The position numbers and the translations under genes are program-made. Of a stretch of 64,000 nucleotides of DNA, positions 1 through 15,758 are shown piece by piece. Each line of letters begins with the position of its first letter. Positions within the stretch are counted from its first letter, which is position 1. The notes under the pieces are model-generated. The model was given only the letters and a program-made list of their open reading frames with translations, had not been told where the DNA came from and searched no databases. Source of the DNA: Ascaris suum (Eukaryota > Nematoda > Chromadorea > Rhabditida > Ascarididae); assembly GCA_013433145.1 (NCBI GenBank), contig CM024182.1, forward strand, positions 1,302,001 to 1,366,000, given 5' to 3'.

Positions 1-107
1 TAATTGTCATGTTAATTGAACGTTGAATACGCGGAAATTTAAAGGCTTCTTTTCATACGTTTCTGTTAGACTAGAGCAACTGTACCTTGGAATGAAACCG
101 TTGATAG

Positions 108-295
<188 letters not shown>

Positions 296-469
296 CCAAA
301 GTAGTTTCCTTTCTGAAACAATTATGCACTTATTATTTTTATCTAAAAAACCCTCCAACGTTATTATTGTTTGCAGTTATAAGAGATGAGCGAAATCAAC
401 TCATATCCTATTAATTCCTTATGCGTAACTTCTTACATTCATTTCCTGCAATGAAATAATTAAATTTAG

Positions 470-616
470 GCTGGAGAAGATATCGATATCGTTGCACCAT
501 CAAGCTCTTATGCGTGTACACCATTACCATCGGATAGTCCACTACATTTTCATGCTCATAGTTTGAGTCCATTCTCATCAAGCGGCTCACCGTTCACTAT
601 TCAAAGCAACTCTTGA
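470..616 (+). CDS. Last exon of an unidentified gene, Ser/Pro-rich C-terminus
   Basis: An acceptor of the form AAATTTAG at 462-469 is followed by 49 in-frame codons ending in TGA at 614-616, assuming phase 0. The peptide begins AGEDIDIVAP and ends SPFTIQSNS; about a third of it is Ser and Pro, with a His-rich stretch (HFHAHS) in the middle. Such low-complexity tails are common at the C-terminus of nematode regulatory proteins, but no domain is present and the family cannot be named. The upstream exons lie left of the window. An AATAAA at 1300-1305 and an earlier one near 1022 are possible polyadenylation signals. The call rests on the splice site, codon-like composition and the short frame; no ATG is expected in a terminal exon. 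Confidence 0.5.
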   Translation, partial: AGEDIDIVAPSSSYACTPLPSDSPLHFHAHSLSPFSSSGSPFTIQSNS

Positions 617-1299
617 GGGGTGACGATACGTTCCCCTCTTGCCCCTCTGAGTTGAATTCATCATCGTCAATAACGATTATTCAATCTGCTCGCTGATTCG
701 ATCGATAACGGGGAACTTAGCAGCTTTAAACGATTGATTCATTTCAATAATTTTCGTGCATTCCGGCTCATCTTCAATATTTTTTACTTAAGTATTGACT
801 CGATTTATCAATCTATTTCAAATACGCATATTCGATATTGATTTTATAAGATAATCATTTTTTAAAAGAAATATCAACGTGCTCATAAAATATTACTTCA
901 TTTATTTGCATTTATCACCACCACCCCCCCCCCCTTCCCTCCATGCAAAAAAAAAATCTTTCTTCTTGAATTATTTAATTTTCTTCAATCTTACTTCAAT
1001 AATTGCATAAATTTCTTTCCAAATAAAAAAATTATCTTTATATATTCGATAAAAAAAGAATTTATAAGATAAGGGGATGAAAAATTATTCGATGAAAGTT
1101 TATTTATTGTTCCAGAAAAAGAAGCCAATTTGCTTTTCTTTTATTATGCTTGAAGAATCGATTGCTTCTTTTTATCTCTTCTAATCGGCATTTTTAAATC
1201 TTTCGCTATTTATGTCGTTTCTTTTTTTGTTCTCAGATTGTTTGTTAGTATACGTATGGTGTGTATATACTGAATACATTCTTTTTTTGAAAGTTCTCT

Positions 1300-1305
1300 A
1301 ATAAA
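1300..1305 (+). terminator. Possible poly(A) signal AATAAA
   Basis: A canonical AATAAA about 690 nt after the stop of the exon at 470-616. AT-rich DNA makes such hexamers common, so the assignment is weak. Confidence 0.2.
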
Positions 1306-3070
1306 GCATGAAATATTGAGTGATGATTAATATGGCATGCTTTTTTTTTTGCTATAAGGAATTAAAGAGATAAGTCATTTTCGGTATACAAATTTCCCGT
1401 CGTTTCATTGAGTTTTTTTTTTCTTCGTTGTTGCTGAGTCATTGATCAATCCACCTTAAAGTAGGCATTTAAAAATGAGTGAAAATGATTTGAAAAAGAA
1501 AAGAAATTAGTTGAAATATTCGCAAAAAATAAATACATAAAATGCAAAAAAAAAAATGCTGATAGTAATAAATAGAATAAATAATAATTTTTTGATGAAA
1601 TTTTGTCTTTCAATTGAAAAAACAAATATCATTTGTGGGTAGATTTTTTCTGATTTTAAAAAAATGTACCAATTGATTTCCTATAGTATATTCGTTTAAA
1701 TTTAATGCAATTATTGATACTTGATGTACTACAATAGCTCATTGTAAGGAAATACTCTCTTACTGCCATTCATCTGCCACTCATATATTTCGCCACATAA
1801 GTATGGACAAATGCCGAAATCCAATGCGTAATTATGTGAAACGATGAAATCGACCGAAATTAGCGATACATCCAAGTCATCTAATGGACAGAATATATGG
1901 AATTTAATTAATAATCTCTAATTGAATGCTATCACTTATTTACTACTCAAAGATAAGAGAGCTTCAACGATTTGAATTCTGTTCGAAGTAATATTGGGAA
2001 AGTGATATTATGGTCGGAAAGACGAATAAAGTAATGATCGTACAATTCTTTCTTTTTTTTTTTGAACGCACTTGAAATCTTCATCTATGTAGTTTTAGGT
2101 TTCAGTATTATTAGGAGAATGCAAAACAGCTAGAAATGTTTGATTTTGCAGTAGATATTTTTATAGACGTGTCAAAATTTCTGACCTAATTGGATGCAGA
2201 ATGATGGAAATTTTTTAAGCAGAAAAAAAATGCAAAAAAAAGCACTGCAAACGATATAAATTTGCATCAATAATTCAGTTGATAAATAAATAAATAAGTT
2301 ATTGAATGGAAATACCCCAAAATTGTTGCATTTATTCAAGCGATAGTTGCTAATGAATTTCCACGTCGAGAATTTCTAGCATTAAAATGAAATGATTCAA
2401 TTTATATAGTATATGATATATAATGAGAGACAGTCATCGATCGACACATCGAAATACATTCATCGAAAGAGACAATGGCGTTGAAAATAGTGGAAATTTT
2501 GCAGTCCTCTTGAGGGGAGACGTTATTTGGGAGCAAGATATATGCGTGGACAATTGTACTTTAACGTCCACATAGTAGTTTCTCATCATATTGCATGTGC
2601 GACTTCGAAGGCTATTTGTCTGCGCGCTAAGCTTGAGGTTTGAGATGAAGTTTTGGTAACCACCATCTAGAGGTGCGACAACAGTGAAACAGTATGCCAA
2701 CCCGCTTAGTAACGTTCAATTGTTTCAATGGCTGCAAAAATAAAACATGAGTCTGGGGAAGCCAGAAGTGATCGGATTATTGAGACTTGAGGTTTTCGAT
2801 TGCTGCAAAGGTGCTTCATTGATTTGCTGGCGGTGATAACTGCAGAATTGCTCGTGACAGCACTGAACGCAGCGTTGTTCTTTGCGCATGTATTGTGCAT
2901 TATTGGAAAGCAATGCAGCGTGCAACAAGTAAAACCTAATATGCAAGATGGGTTCGTTTAGAGCGATCGTTTATACATAGTGAGTTGAAAGCAATAAAAT
3001 CCCACCACCAGGTAATAAATAAAGATGAAACAGTGGCATCAATTATGTGGTTTCTGACTGATGGGGAAGA

Positions 3071-3089
3071 GGGGGGGGGGGGGGGGGGG
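3071..3089 (+). repeat. Poly-G run (19 G)
   Basis: Nineteen consecutive G followed by purine-rich sequence, striking in an AT-rich context. It can form a G-quadruplex in principle. Confidence 0.9.
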
Positions 3090-4410
3090 AGGGAGGAAGA
3101 GGATATCGGCTCAGTTTATAAGGAATAGGACTTTTACGATATCCTCCACGCATAAATTACGTGATGAAGTGTTGACACAGAAAAATGCCAATGTTGTTGT
3201 AATGCATCTCATCAGTGCTTTCAATTTAGAATTTATAGCTGTTGACGAAATTGAGTCCAGTGAGGCAAATTTGAGAAAAAGCATTCTGCACCCTAAGAGC
3301 ATTTTTCTGCTTTTTATTCCTTTCAAAAGAATGAGCCGGAAGTCTTCAAGGCATGAGTAAACAGGAGGATAAGTCGATATTCGATTATTGAGTTAGTAGC
3401 CTCAGACTACTTTAGATGTCACTTCTGACCTAATTCTTAAGAAATGATTCTGGTGCACCGTCGAGTGTCGCTAGTTCCGCAACCAACCTTCAAAGTAAAG
3501 CGCCTAACAGGGTTCTTAATGAGCAGTTTTTCATGAACGAGTTCCTGTAAACACGATGAATGATGGTTATCGGCAACGTTTATGGTTCAAGCGTTCGGCC
3601 ACAGAACTCGAGCGCTGAAGCATTATGATACAGTCGAGTTGAGTGTGAATCAAGATAAACTTGATTTATTATAATCTGCAATGAGCCGTTTCTGCAAATG
3701 AATCTGGTTGTGCTCACGTTGCTGCCTTTCAAGTTCACTTCACGCCAGAACCTCTGTTAACTGGCGGAAACCCGCTCCATATTTCGAAACACATAATCGA
3801 GCATTCAGTTCGTCAGAGGGGGGGGAGGGTTTCCGGAAGTAGGCCCAACTAAACTGGATTGCCCCAACTGTTGTTTTAAAAAATTAAAATATCGAAAATC
3901 TAGGCAAATTTAGGTCGATTTATTCAATGAACCAATTTTTACTATAGAGGTCAATAAGTCTCGGCGATGAATCAATGAAACTTTGCCGCCGTCAATGAAA
4001 CATTGAATTAGTTTATTGGTTTGTATAAAATTTCTAGATAATTCAATCTTTTTATTATAATGTTGATAACATATAGTGACTTCAAATACGGAAATGTGTC
4101 AATTAACCAACTTGCTATTTGATTGGTTAAGCGGGTTTTGTTGAGCCGTTTGTTTGCATTTAATAGTGCGAGCAGAATGCAAAGTCGCTTCTTTCGCCAG
4201 ATTCGGTTTTAAGATTTCATAGCTGTATGCCGGAATCGCCGATAGGTGAGCAATTTTTTTTGGAATTCAGGTTGTTTTCTTGTCGTAGCTAAATTCAAAC
4301 GCACAACTGAAGCATTTTGAAGTATTCTGTATTGTTATTTTTCTCGTGTTTTTATTCGCAACGAATAAAGGAACCGTCGATGCAATAGGTACAAGATTTA
4401 GTCAACGAAA

Positions 4411-4518
<108 letters not shown>

Positions 4519-5516
4519 GTAGTATGTTATATTAAAGCACATTCGTATATTGAACTGGGATCGAAAATACATGCTGTTAAATAGAATAATTTGCAAATAA
4601 AAAGTAAATCAAATGATGCAATCGGTTGTATGAAAAGACATAACTTTCAGCATTAATGACTTCTTATGGTTGTTGATCCTTAATTCAAATGGTTCGAATG
4701 GCTTCTCGACCATGGCTCGTTCTTATGTGTCCACATTAGGCGCTTCATTCATCACAACGACAACCATAAATGTTGACGTTTTCTTTCTTTAATGGTTTCC
4801 ACCGTAGGTGGCGTAACAGCACCATTTCTGAGGCAGCCGACACCGTCGAACAATTTGTTGATATGAACTCAACAGAACTGGTGATCATCTGTACGATTTT
4901 GGATTGCATTACGCCAATAATTGGGCTTCCTATCGCAGTAACGCCACTATCGATGATATTCTCGAGGAACTACTCTGAAGACAAGCGAGAGTCTCGCAAA
5001 GGCAGACGCCTAACGTTGAGTTCAGGGAGTAGTTACTACATCAGCGTTTGTTGAATCCTCGAGCACAATATCGCAACGGAAAATATACTGGCCTGCAAAT
5101 GCTTTGTTGAAGAGAAGTTACGACAAAAACAGCTGAAGAATTAAGCAGATCTACTTAAACTCTTCTCATAATATGGCTAAATATGTACGCTATGAGAATC
5201 CATCGATACTATCGATTCACCAATGATATATGGGGGATCGCAGCATGGATAAGATGTGTAATTTTGACGCTAAATTTATGAAAATCACACTCACCTCATA
5301 CCCGCATCTGAACGTGTTCCCAAGAAAAGCTTTAGCTAAGACTTCAGCGTGAGGTATCTTCATTAAGTGACTAAATTTCCTATCATCCCCCTAGCTGCCT
5401 TTTCAAATCGTTGAAAGTTTACCATCAAGATTATCGAAGACGAACCCATATCGCTGTAGTAATTCTTTTTTGAGGAAAGGAGAGGGGAGAGGAGAGAGAG
5501 GAAGTGCGCTCAGAAG

Positions 5517-5896
5517 ATGTCAAAATTGCATGAAGATCCTTTTTTTAGATATCATTCGCACTTTTCGATAGCTAAGGAGCGATATCGACAGACCGAAACG
5601 GAAAAGGCCGAAAAACTTTTATATCAGGTAAGCAACGCGCTGATCAAACAATTACCTTTGAAAAATTGTAAACAATAGATGCGGTCGGTCTGCATGTGAA
5701 ATAAAAATGCTCTTGAACTATTCGTCTAAAAAACCTGTGGCTATATTGTTATAAGCAGCAAAAGGCCCAAGCTAGGATTGAAAGGATAAAAGCTGGCAGA
5801 TGTAATCAGTACAGCTGGCATCTGACATATCCATTCATGACAGGCAAATTAAACATCATCAGCGGTGATGGAAAGTCGCCTACGGCCGCAGATTAA
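5517..5896 (+). CDS. Small two-exon gene, unidentified 82-aa charged protein
   Basis: Exon 1 is 5517-5627 (37 codons from ATG, phase 0) and exon 2 is 5759-5896 (45 codons plus TAA), with the intron 5628-5758 starting GTAAGC. The ATG follows an in-frame stop at 5460-5462 and a possible acceptor (CGCTCAG, 5507-5513) three bases upstream, as expected for a trans-spliced start. The protein opens MSKLHEDPFF, has a charged, probably coiled segment (KERYRQTETEKAEKLLYQ, spanning into QKAQARIERIK), then an aromatic patch (NQYSWHLTYPF) and a polar tail. The acceptor is AAGCAG, so splicing one site earlier would add one Gln. No signal peptide or membrane segment is visible. An AATAAA at 6084-6089 fits as poly(A) signal. 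I do not recognise the family; clean phase across the intron and both splice sites support a real gene. Confidence 0.55.
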
Positions 5897-5925
5897 GTCA
5901 GCAAACAGAAAACACGTTTTCTTAC

Positions 5926-6096
5926 CCTGCTTTGTATCATTATCAACGCCATTGATTGGGCTTGTCTATCGCTGGTGGTATTCGTTTTAGATGATGGTAT
6001 AGCGTCCATCAACATCACACAGCTAGTAAGTTTCTCCTCACTTTTCGTCAAGGATACGTCAAGTGGAATGGTGAAATCCACATAATAAATGATTCC
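5926..6096 (-). CDS. Candidate internal exon, unidentified protein
   Basis: Read on the minus strand, the acceptor TTTGACTAG is followed by exactly 57 open codons and then the donor AGG|GTAAGA, phase 0 at both ends. The peptide contains YYVDFTIPLDVSLTKSEEK and ends MALIMIQSR. A possible upstream exon ends at about 6213 with a GTAATG donor in matching phase (HVEYPKK), and a fragment further up ends with a GTATGC donor near 6417. No downstream exon is certain; a minus-strand frame near 4980 after a CTTCAG acceptor would close the gene in phase. The exon lies next to the stop of the plus-strand gene at 5517-5896, so the two would be convergent or overlapping. A decayed gene cannot be excluded. 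Confidence 0.35.
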
Positions 6097-9920
<3,824 letters not shown>

Positions 9921-10514
9921 ATGGAAGATGATGAAATGGTACCAGAAGAAGCTGATTTGTTGCTAGGTGATTAGGGAAGGATCTCATGCTATAGGACACT
10001 CATCAAAGCTCATGTCTCAAAGCTTTGCAATTCATGACGCAAAACTATGGCTTAGATTTAAATGCGTGATAGCGCTCCATTGTGAAACTTTTTGAAAACG
10101 CTCATAAGATCAAATAAACACTCAATGGTGCATTTTCTATGAAATCATCGAGCGATCTTGATACTCAGTGAAGCACAAGTTGTGGACTTAACATGTGGTT
10201 GTACCTCAATAAACTTACCTCATGAAGAATCGATTGGTTTTAAATATCTGTGATTAGGTGTGGCAGCTGAAATTCTTCACACGAAATGCGCACCGGACAG
10301 TTGACAGGTGATGCAACGATAAGCATTGCAATTTGCCAATTAGGATTATTTAAACCGTTGACTGATATCTGATAAATATTGCAATTTGAAGTATTACTTT
10401 GTAACCTTTGATGCAATTTTTGCAGATTAGAAATGCGTTGTGCGCTGATGAGTGTTTATTTGTTCATGGCTTCAACATGCCTAATACAAGCGCTTTTCTA
10501 GTATTATTTAGAGG
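9921..10514 (+). CDS. Candidate exons of an unidentified plus-strand gene
   Basis: Three splice-bounded pieces lie in a row. The first, 9921-9966, starts with ATG and gives an acidic N-terminus (MEDDEMVPEEADLLL) before a GTGATT donor. The second, 10258-10307, is bounded by GATTAG and GTGATG. The third, 10426-10514, follows a strong TTTTTGCAG acceptor. Frames are ambiguous. Read from phase 0, the second piece (VWQLKFFTRNAHRTVD) joins the third in phase and ends in a hydrophobic stretch (ALMSVYLFMASTCLIQALF) with a TAG at 10499-10501. Read from the first piece, the second instead closes quickly with a TGA. The third piece also has a fully open phase-0 frame (CADECLFVHGFNMPNTSAF). I therefore mark the locus as probably transcribed but do not claim a protein. 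Confidence 0.3.
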
Positions 10515-11729
10515 GTATGGACCCTTTTGCAGACGGCTTTTGAAACCACAATTTTGCATTACTCGAACTGGCCATTAGGATTTACGATAGGAAACGTTAC
10601 AACAAAAATTGAAACTTGAGAATGGATGAAGTTCCCTTTTTTTTAGTAAAAGAGAGAGCTTCTATATGTGTTTGTTTATGTGCGCATAAACTCGACATGC
10701 ACAATCGAAATGCCGTATCGGTGATTGCCCATGTTTACAGGTTCAAACTTCTTCTGTCCTCTAGGTTCCGTTTGAGAACTACGGATGAGAAGACCATGGA
10801 ACTGATAGGTTTATTGCACCTATGCATCAACTCCTAAAACACTTTTTTTCATACCGGAAACACTTAACGCTGGACGGAGCTGTGGGAATTTAAATATACC
10901 AAAAAAAAAATTTACATCTTGCATCAATAAATTACATTTTAAATCGATCGTTATAAACGCAAAAATTTTCAAACATGTTTGGCGCAAATGGTTAAAACAG
11001 TTGAAGAATTGAAATAATATTCGATTTAAATTTTCCATTTCAAAGTTATTTATGAAAATGGTTGGTGGAATGAATGAGGTGAAAAAAAAAGAGCATAATG
11101 CATCAGCTATGTAGCATAATCCTTAGGTCTTTTTACTTTCTATGTATTTCTGCAAAAACTTAAAAAACTATATGCTTATAATGGAAACAGTAAGCGTTTC
11201 ATTTATCTCTACCAAAATTTCAGCACCCTTGGTGATATCTACACCAACTGAAGACTGTGTACGCTGAGGAAGTTAATTCCACCATTTTATCATCATCCAT
11301 AAAATTCGCAACTACTTCGTTGCAAACTTTTGAATACAATTTACTCAGCAAGTTGAAACTGCAATTTCAAATGTGACAGCTATATTTTTTAGATATATGC
11401 AATCTTCATATCATTCTAGGAGTCTTCCATATCCTGAAACTGGGTTTCATCCTATACATGCAGTTTGCCCGATTAGAGAAGAGGAACAATGGAAAAAAAT
11501 AAACATAATATTCTTGAAAAAGTTACCAAACGTTATGCACTCATCTTGATATGGGCACCACATTCGAAAAAATATTAGCGGTCCTCTGACAATAATATCA
11601 CCTACACCAACATTACCTGCACCCTACTAGCAACATTACCACCACACTGTTTTATACCGTTTCAACTGGTATTGCATGAGCATTAATATTATCTACCTAT
11701 GCATTTCGTATTATCAACACTAAATTAAC

Positions 11730-11764
11730 GGTAATACTACCACTAGCGAAGTGGTAATATTACC
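11730..11764. repeat. 15-bp inverted repeat, 5-nt loop
   Basis: Arms 11730-11744 and 11750-11764 are complementary at 14 of 15 positions around the loop AGCGA. A run of CACC/TTACC-like repeats precedes it. It may be a foldback element or chance slippage product. Confidence 0.6.
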
Positions 11765-11911
11765 ATACAATTACCGATCATTCCTGATTTCGATATTTTA
11801 TAGGAATAAATTGCCAAATAAAGTCCCCAAAAACGTACAAAAGAATATTGCAGTTCATATTGCAATAATTTAATTGTTCTCGAATTTTTTTCATTGCCTA
11901 CAATATTTCAG

Positions 11912-12127
11912 ACTTCTTTTCGATTCGATATGCCTACGAATCCTAGAAGATCAATATTTCCTCAGTATTCAAAGGAAAATCCCATAGAATTGCTGGAAGT
12001 TATCAAATCGCTTTTTTCACATCTATATTTTGCTGCGCTATCAGGAAAAGAACAACGTATTCGCATAATGCAATCATTTAATTCGTTATCAGCTAATCAC
12101 CTAAGAAACAATACGGAAAGAACGTAG
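11912..12127 (+). CDS. Candidate last exon, unidentified protein
   Basis: A consensus acceptor CAATATTTCAG ends at 11911 and is followed by 71 open codons in phase 0 and a TAG at 12125-12127. The peptide runs from TSFRFDMPTNPRRSIFPQ through a hydrophobic, Leu-rich middle (PIELLEVIKSLFSHLYFAA) to a polar tail ending LRNNTERT. No domain is recognised. It may be the end of the gene whose earlier exons lie near 9921-10837, where further open pieces with acceptors occur (for example at 10644 and 10765), but no unbroken in-phase chain was found. Confidence 0.45.
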   Translation, partial: TSFRFDMPTNPRRSIFPQYSKENPIELLEVIKSLFSHLYFAALSGKEQRIRIMQSFNSLSANHLRNNTERT

Positions 12128-12425
12128 ATTTTGCATTCAGTTTTGACGATCAACAACTTATTATTTAGAAAAGTTCAAGAGTGAATAGGTTTATCTTAGT
12201 TCTTATAAGAGATGAGGTAGTATTAGCTACAATAAAATAGGCATTAAGTTCAATGTTTGTGGAATCTCAAATACTAAAAATCCTTCTCAGTAGGTGATCA
12301 TCTATCGGGTATTTCCACTGCTTTGCTAATTTATTTCTGGCATTACGCTGAAATGATCCTTTGTTTTTTTTTCCTACTTCGATCCAGTGATCTAGTGCGC
12401 AATTCCGCGGGAATTACGACAGGAA

Positions 12426-12654
12426 TTACGATGTTTGCTTACGACCTAAAAATTTTCTACGTCCAGTAAATACTTCATGAACACAATACAATAAATTTTT
12501 TTCGAAAGGACCTCTAATACAGGTAGGAATTGATTTACGGACTGAAGTTGTATCGTCGTAGAATACGCCGCCTTCTAAATTAGATGCCATTTCGACGACT
12601 TCATTATTTCGGTCATTATTGGATAGTACGGATGAGATGAAATTGAAATTCCAT
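12426..12654 (-). CDS. Candidate last exon, unidentified protein
   Basis: The minus strand is open from about 12656 to a TAA at 12426-12428. An internal ATG at 12588-12590 would give 54 aa (MASNLEGGVFYDDTTS to the end FLGRKQTS). A possible acceptor AAG ends at 12655. A TTTATT on the plus strand at 12330-12335 provides an AATAAA about 90 nt beyond the stop. The peptide has two Cys (IPTCIRGPFE, LLYCVHEVF) and a basic C-terminus (GRRKFLGRK). A GTAAGC donor at 12442 could instead end the exon. It faces the plus-strand terminal exon at 11912-12127, a normal convergent layout. Family unknown. Confidence 0.4.
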
Positions 12655-13779
12655 CTTCAAAGCTTTACTTGATAGACTGTTTCTAATTTCTATGTATGTT
12701 AAAAATCATATGCTAATGATTTATGCAGTTGCAGTTATTGATTATTGATTGATTTATGCATTTTGCAATTGCAATTATCCATCAATTTATGCAAAAGTTG
12801 GTTTTTAAGAAACTTTTTTGCTGATATTTCTGTAGTATAATTCATGCTTCTATTCGCTTCAAAATATTGTGTTGTCTATTTATGCAAATAAATAAATGAA
12901 TGAATTTAATTTGCCGATATAAACGAAAAGTTGGTTAATTTAAAAAAGTATAAAATTTCTTACTTTAAGCTTTAAGCTTTAAACTAACTTCACCTTTTTT
13001 ACTGCTTAGAAATAAAGGAAACTAAATGTATATTGGGATCATGCTATAGCGTGTACTACATTAATTCTGCTTTCAGTTCTAGCCTGAACGACTTTCGAGT
13101 TGAAAACTAACACACAGGCAGACAGACACATACACGCACTTGAACAAAAACGAAATCACCTTACTTCATATGTTTGAAGTAAATTTAGATATTAAAAAAA
13201 GAGAACACAGTTTATGGAATAACTTATAGTTCATAAATGCGGCTAGCTCAATATGTTTTGCTGATGAGGCAAATCAATTTACCACTTTTTTTTTTCAACA
13301 TATGAGAAAAATAAACGCATTTCATATAATATTTTCACCTATATTATTTTCACATGGAAATTCATGCTCACCTGTACTTTCTTTATGTTGCTGCTAATAA
13401 AACAAAAAATAATCTTCTATTTTCTATACCTTAGAGCTTGCCTTTAAAGAGGTTATTTTATTTGTTACAATCGTTGCTTCCAACAGGTTTAGTTTCCATT
13501 TATGATAGCATCATGTCCAACATTTTCCAGCATTGACAACAACGCTCTTTATGAATAGTAATGCTGGAAACAGGTGGAAAAAAAAATGTCGATCACTATT
13601 TGCCTAGAACTCCTCGTATCACGCCACCTTTACAGCACGCTCATCGTATAATCAAAGTACACTGAGCATCTGTATAGTTTGCGCTACTCCGCTACGCTAT
13701 GAACGGCTGTTTTCTTTCATAGGCGATATTTTGCTCGCAGTAACTAAATAGCAAAAATATTGCACATAAATTTGCATCA

Positions 13780-13794
13780 CCCCCCCCCCCCCCC
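13780..13794 (+). repeat. Poly-C run (15 C)
   Basis: Fifteen consecutive C in AT-rich sequence, next to a diverged duplication (see findings). Confidence 0.9.
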
Positions 13795-15081
13795 TCCCTT
13801 CATATCCCAAGAAAAAATATGCGTGAATATTAAAGTGAAATGCTGCACCTCGAGAAAATAGCGCCTGCTGTTTCCTCTCTTAGGTGATATTCTGCTTCGG
13901 AAAATGAATCCCGAATGTTCCACCCGATCTCGCACCCATATCCCTCCCCGCCTCAAGCGAACTTGCCTCAGTATCGGAGATTTATTCTTCCTCGAGAAAA
14001 TGCTGCATATATCATTAGGCTAGACAACGTCAGTTGGCGTCATATGCACGAAGCTTATGTACCTGAGAGAATTTCATTTAAAATGAGCTCTGCTGAATCC
14101 AATAAAGTCATCTATCCTTTTGAAAAGTTTTCAAGTCTTTCTTCATGGAAATTTACCCGAAACAATGCAGTGCTTTAATCTTCCCTTAAGAAGTTCTTTT
14201 ATGGTTTTCGAATTATTTCAATTATATTTATTCATCATTTACGAAATATTTTTATTTAATTATCACTGATTATTTCCGTAGGAATAGTTTTCCGAATATT
14301 TCAAATCATATGCGCTCTAGATGTGGTTTCGATTATAGGCCATTTATATAAGATAAGAAAGAATGCTGTAAATGTTCCATATATTTGATATCGTGGATGT
14401 CATTACGCCACTTAGAATCCATATGCTAGCAGATATTTTACACTTTCATCCTCATAGGTACATTTTCTATGCTTCCTGATAATTACGGAGTATTTTTGAT
14501 GGTATTTTTCAACTTTTTTTATTAAGTAAATTATTATTCATTACTAACTTTGTAGGTGTATTAATATGCAAATGTCAACGGATATATTAGTCTTGCGATA
14601 ACGTAAATATACAACAATGAATAATATCGCAACTATTTTAGAATTACTGAAAAAAAAAATCCATGTTTTCTAGATTTTTTTTTTACATTTCAAGCTATCC
14701 GAGGGAAAATGCAAAAATATTCAACAACTCTGGAAAAATTATTTTCAAATATAATAACCTCTAGAGAATTAGACGCATAAATTTTTTATGATCAAATTGA
14801 AATATTTGAAGAGAATGCTTGAAAGTATATTTCTTTCGTATTTCATCGAGAGAAACTTACAATTTCAATAAGAAATGTAAAGTGGGAATATGTTTTTTTT
14901 TTTTAGTTTCATTGAATAAACTCATCGCTTAAAAGATGATGCATACAAATAAAAGCTATAATTTACGATGTGAATGTTTAGTGCAGTGATCTAGTCGAAC
15001 ATTCAGAAAATGTTTTGGCTTCGCAAAGAGCTGGACAGGTTGAGCGCTTAGATGGAAAATAATGAGCCATGTGGGGAGAGT

Positions 15082-15096
15082 GGGGGGGGGGGGGGG
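15082..15096 (+). repeat. Poly-G run (15 G) in a purine tract
   Basis: Fifteen G inside a roughly 60-bp G/A-rich tract (15060-15124). The minus-strand Pro-rich frames here are artefacts of this tract. Confidence 0.9.
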
Positions 15097-15535
15097 AATG
15101 GGGAGAGGAGGAGGGGAGGAAAGTGACCGAAATGACAGCGGAGCAATCACTTTGGAAAAATAATGATGGTAAGAAAGAACGGTCCATGTTTTTCTGTTCT
15201 GTGTGTTCTTTTTGTTTTCTATAATCTATCCCAGTAACCACTCATACAAATGCTTATGCTATTCTTTTAATTAATAGAGTTGAAATCTTCGGAAAGCATT
15301 TTTTTTTGTGATGTTCGCAGATCAAAGAATTTCCCGACACATAAATAGGTGCAATTTATCCTCTAATTTGGCAATCTTCATTCACTTTTTCTTCCCCATA
15401 GCATAAGTACTTTTTTTTTTCGATCTGCTGGCAGTTAAGAGCATTCCTCTCTCAACAAACTACCTCAAATCTTAAGCGATTTAAAATCGTCCTTTTTAAT
15501 CACTATAAGCCATTTTCGGTTGGATAACTCAACAG

Positions 15536-15758
15536 GTTAAAGCAGATGAGAATAGACCAGTTCAAACTCGACAACTTAACAGTTTCAAGCCGGTGAGATT
15601 TATGAGGTTCAGTGATACGATAATCTATGCGTTCTTCCTCATCATCAATGCAATTTTATTCCATATCTCTGATCTCTGAACCCCCTTTACTCTGTTTTCT
15701 AATGTCCCTCAAGATGAGCGTCATTCCCATTTATTCATATTATACGTGGCGAGAATAA
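15536..15758 (+). CDS. Candidate two-exon 3' end of an unidentified gene
   Basis: The acceptor CTCAACAG ends at 15535 and the exon 15536-15592 has 19 open codons (VKADENRPVQTRQLNSFKP) before a GTGAGA donor, phase 0 at both ends. A pyrimidine-rich stretch and an AAG acceptor end at 15713; 14 codons then follow to a TAA at 15756-15758 (MSVIPIYSYYTWRE). The pieces join in phase, but the second acceptor is weak. A plus-strand frame at 15783-15974 is A-rich and out of phase. Upstream exons were not found; a piece at about 15323-15350 after GTTCGCAG ends in the wrong phase. Product unknown. Confidence 0.35.

Larger units (their letters stand above)
617..4226. other. No confident gene; AT-rich DNA with homopolymer runs
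   Basis: AT-rich sequence with a C run at 924-934. A 99-codon open frame at 3061-3360 starts in the G run at 3071-3089 and has an antisense open frame too; I do not trust it. The stretch 2430-2950 is G+C-richer and carries two overlapping minus-strand frames, one Cys-rich at its start (2725-2946), that could be a decayed exon. At 4227-4245 an ATG with 19 nt and a GTGAGC donor resembles a first exon, but I found no phase-matching continuation. Confidence 0.4.
12655..15535. other. No confident gene; repeats and one ambiguous open stretch
   Basis: Contains a short CTTTAAG repeat near 12964-12984, a hairpin with 11-bp perfect arms at 13524-13534 and 13560-13570, a C run at 13780-13794 and a G run at 15082-15096. 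The stretch 13884-14178 is open in two plus-strand frames after a TCTCTTAG acceptor: 46 codons to a TAG at 14021-14023, and an 87-codon ATG frame from 13915. I cannot choose between them. Confidence 0.4.

Noticed and set aside
3061..3360. 99-codon Gly-rich plus-strand frame
   Set aside because: It begins in a 19-G run, has an antisense open frame and shows no splice or poly(A) support.
14956..15241. Pro-rich minus-strand frames
   Set aside because: The Pro codons are the complement of the G run and purine tract at 15060-15124.
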